Source of the DNA: Arthrobacter sp. M4
GTDB taxonomy: Bacteria; Actinomycetota; Actinomycetes; Actinomycetales; Micrococcaceae
NCBI RefSeq assembly: GCF_020251205.1
Contig: NZ_JAIWYX010000002.1
Coordinates: 558,001-622,000 of the forward strand
DNA length: 64,000 nucleotides
Reading direction: 5' to 3'
The translations under genes and the position numbers were made by a program. This document shows, piece after piece, positions 63,504 through 64,000 of this stretch. The notes under the pieces were generated by a model, which did no database searches, had not been told where the DNA came from, and saw only the letters and a list, made by a program, of their open reading frames with translations. Position 1 is the first letter of the stretch. Each line of letters opens with the position of its first letter.

Positions 63504-64000
63504 TTAGCGCTCGACGTCGCCGCGGATGAAGGCCTCCACCTTCTCACGGGCAGTGTCGTCGTCGAACTGCTCCGGCGGGGACTTCATGAAGTAGCTCGAA
63601 GCAGAAAGCAGGGGGCCGCCAATGCCGCGGTCCAGGCCGATCTTGGCGGCACGGATTGCGTCGATGATCACGCCGGCGGAGTTCGGGGAGTCCCAAACTT
63701 CCAGCTTGTATTCGAGGGATACGGGAGCGTCACCAAAGTTGCGGCCTTCAAGGCGGACGAAGGCCCACTTCCGGTCATCGAGCCACTCAACGTAGTCAGA
63801 CGGGCCGATGTGTACGTCGCGGGCCTTCAGCTCAGCTTCGACATTGGAGGTCACGGCCTGGGTCTTGGAGATCTTCTTGGACTCCAGGCGGTCGCGCTCC
63901 AGCATGTTCTTGAAGTCCATGTTGCCGCCGACGTTCAGCTGATACGTACGGTCGAGGGTGACTCCGCGGTCCTCGAACAGCTTGGCCATCACGCGGTGGG
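63504..64000 (-). CDS. ino1: Inositol-3-phosphate synthase, 5' end outside window
   Basis: The C-terminal 165 residues of a myo-inositol-1-phosphate synthase, which makes inositol phosphate from glucose-6-phosphate. The motifs [13 protein letters not shown] and [13 protein letters not shown] are characteristic. The frame is open through base 64000, and [12 protein letters not shown] at its beginning suits the internal family sequence, so the gene starts beyond the window. It supplies the inositol for MshA at 57651-58904. The gene ends at the bidirectional terminator. Confidence 0.9.
   Translation of the reverse strand, partial: HRVMAKLFEDRGVTLDRTYQLNVGGNMDFKNMLERDRLESKKISKTQAVTSNVEAELKARDVHIGPSDYVEWLDDRKWAFVRLEGRNFGDAPVSLEYKLEVWDSPNSAGVIIDAIRAAKIGLDRGIGGPLLSASSYFMKSPPEQFDDDTAREKVEAFIRGDVER

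Overview
The window looks like chromosomal DNA of a high-GC actinobacterium of the Micrococcaceae (Arthrobacter/Paenarthrobacter type). The signs are mshA and a partial inositol-phosphate synthase for mycothiol, a groES-groEL operon under CIRCE control with a His-rich GroEL tail, a galU/MTHFS/FmdB/SepX-like neighbourhood that matches mycobacterial gene order, and many genes whose start codon sits 6 or 7 bases after a TAnnnT hexamer (leaderless transcripts). The genus is inferred from protein style; no search was run.

Layout. 1-7000: end of a pirin gene, a sugar kinase, and an efflux/regulator patch (LysR, MFS, Lrp, MFS, Lrp). 7000-14100: CorA, ferritin, then an accessory-looking stretch (aminotransferase plus 2-hydroxyacid dehydrogenase operon behind a 20-bp palindrome, a TfoX-like protein, an anion permease, an unknown protein) ending at tRNA-Ala(CGC). 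14100-19970: an envelope/one-carbon block (SDR, SepX-like protein, RimJ-like acetyltransferase, galU, MTHFS, FmdB-type zinc ribbon, SAF protein). 20079-24440: a giant SF1-helicase-like protein with altered ATPase motifs. 24600-34900: purine and respiration genes (guaA, DUF3817, SURF1, PTS IIA, glpD, guaB3, ABC exporter, guaB). 35000-42500: two tandem surface acyltransferases, then a flavin monooxygenase/SemiSWEET pair with a LuxR regulator. 42700-54730: groES-groEL, a THUMP-like methyltransferase, a shikimate-dehydrogenase-like gene, NagZ lipoprotein, a YbdK-type ligase, and the overlapping operon alr-tsaE-tsaB-rimI-tsaD. 54870-64000: divergent PfkB kinase and GH4 glycosidase, mshA, fhs, MarR and a membrane protein, DUF2306 and MerR, and the 3' part of inositol-phosphate synthase.

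How it works together. Ino1 and MshA give the first steps of mycothiol. MTHFS and Fhs feed the tetrahydrofolate one-carbon pool used in purine synthesis, and GuaB, GuaA and GuaB3 handle guanylate. TsaB/D/E make the t6A modification on tRNA. GroES, GroEL and the FmdB-type protein appear to share HrcA/CIRCE heat-shock control. Most other small genes come as divergent regulator/transporter pairs, several with visible operator-like inverted repeats.

The most notable observations are the helicase-like protein with Walker A Lys replaced by Gln and motif II reading DAES, a CIRCE element in front of the FmdB-family gene, the absence of a gephyrin/MoeA gene from the galU-rimJ-sepX cluster, the pervasive leaderless start signature, and three noncoding tandem repeats that lie just after genes or run into their stop codons.
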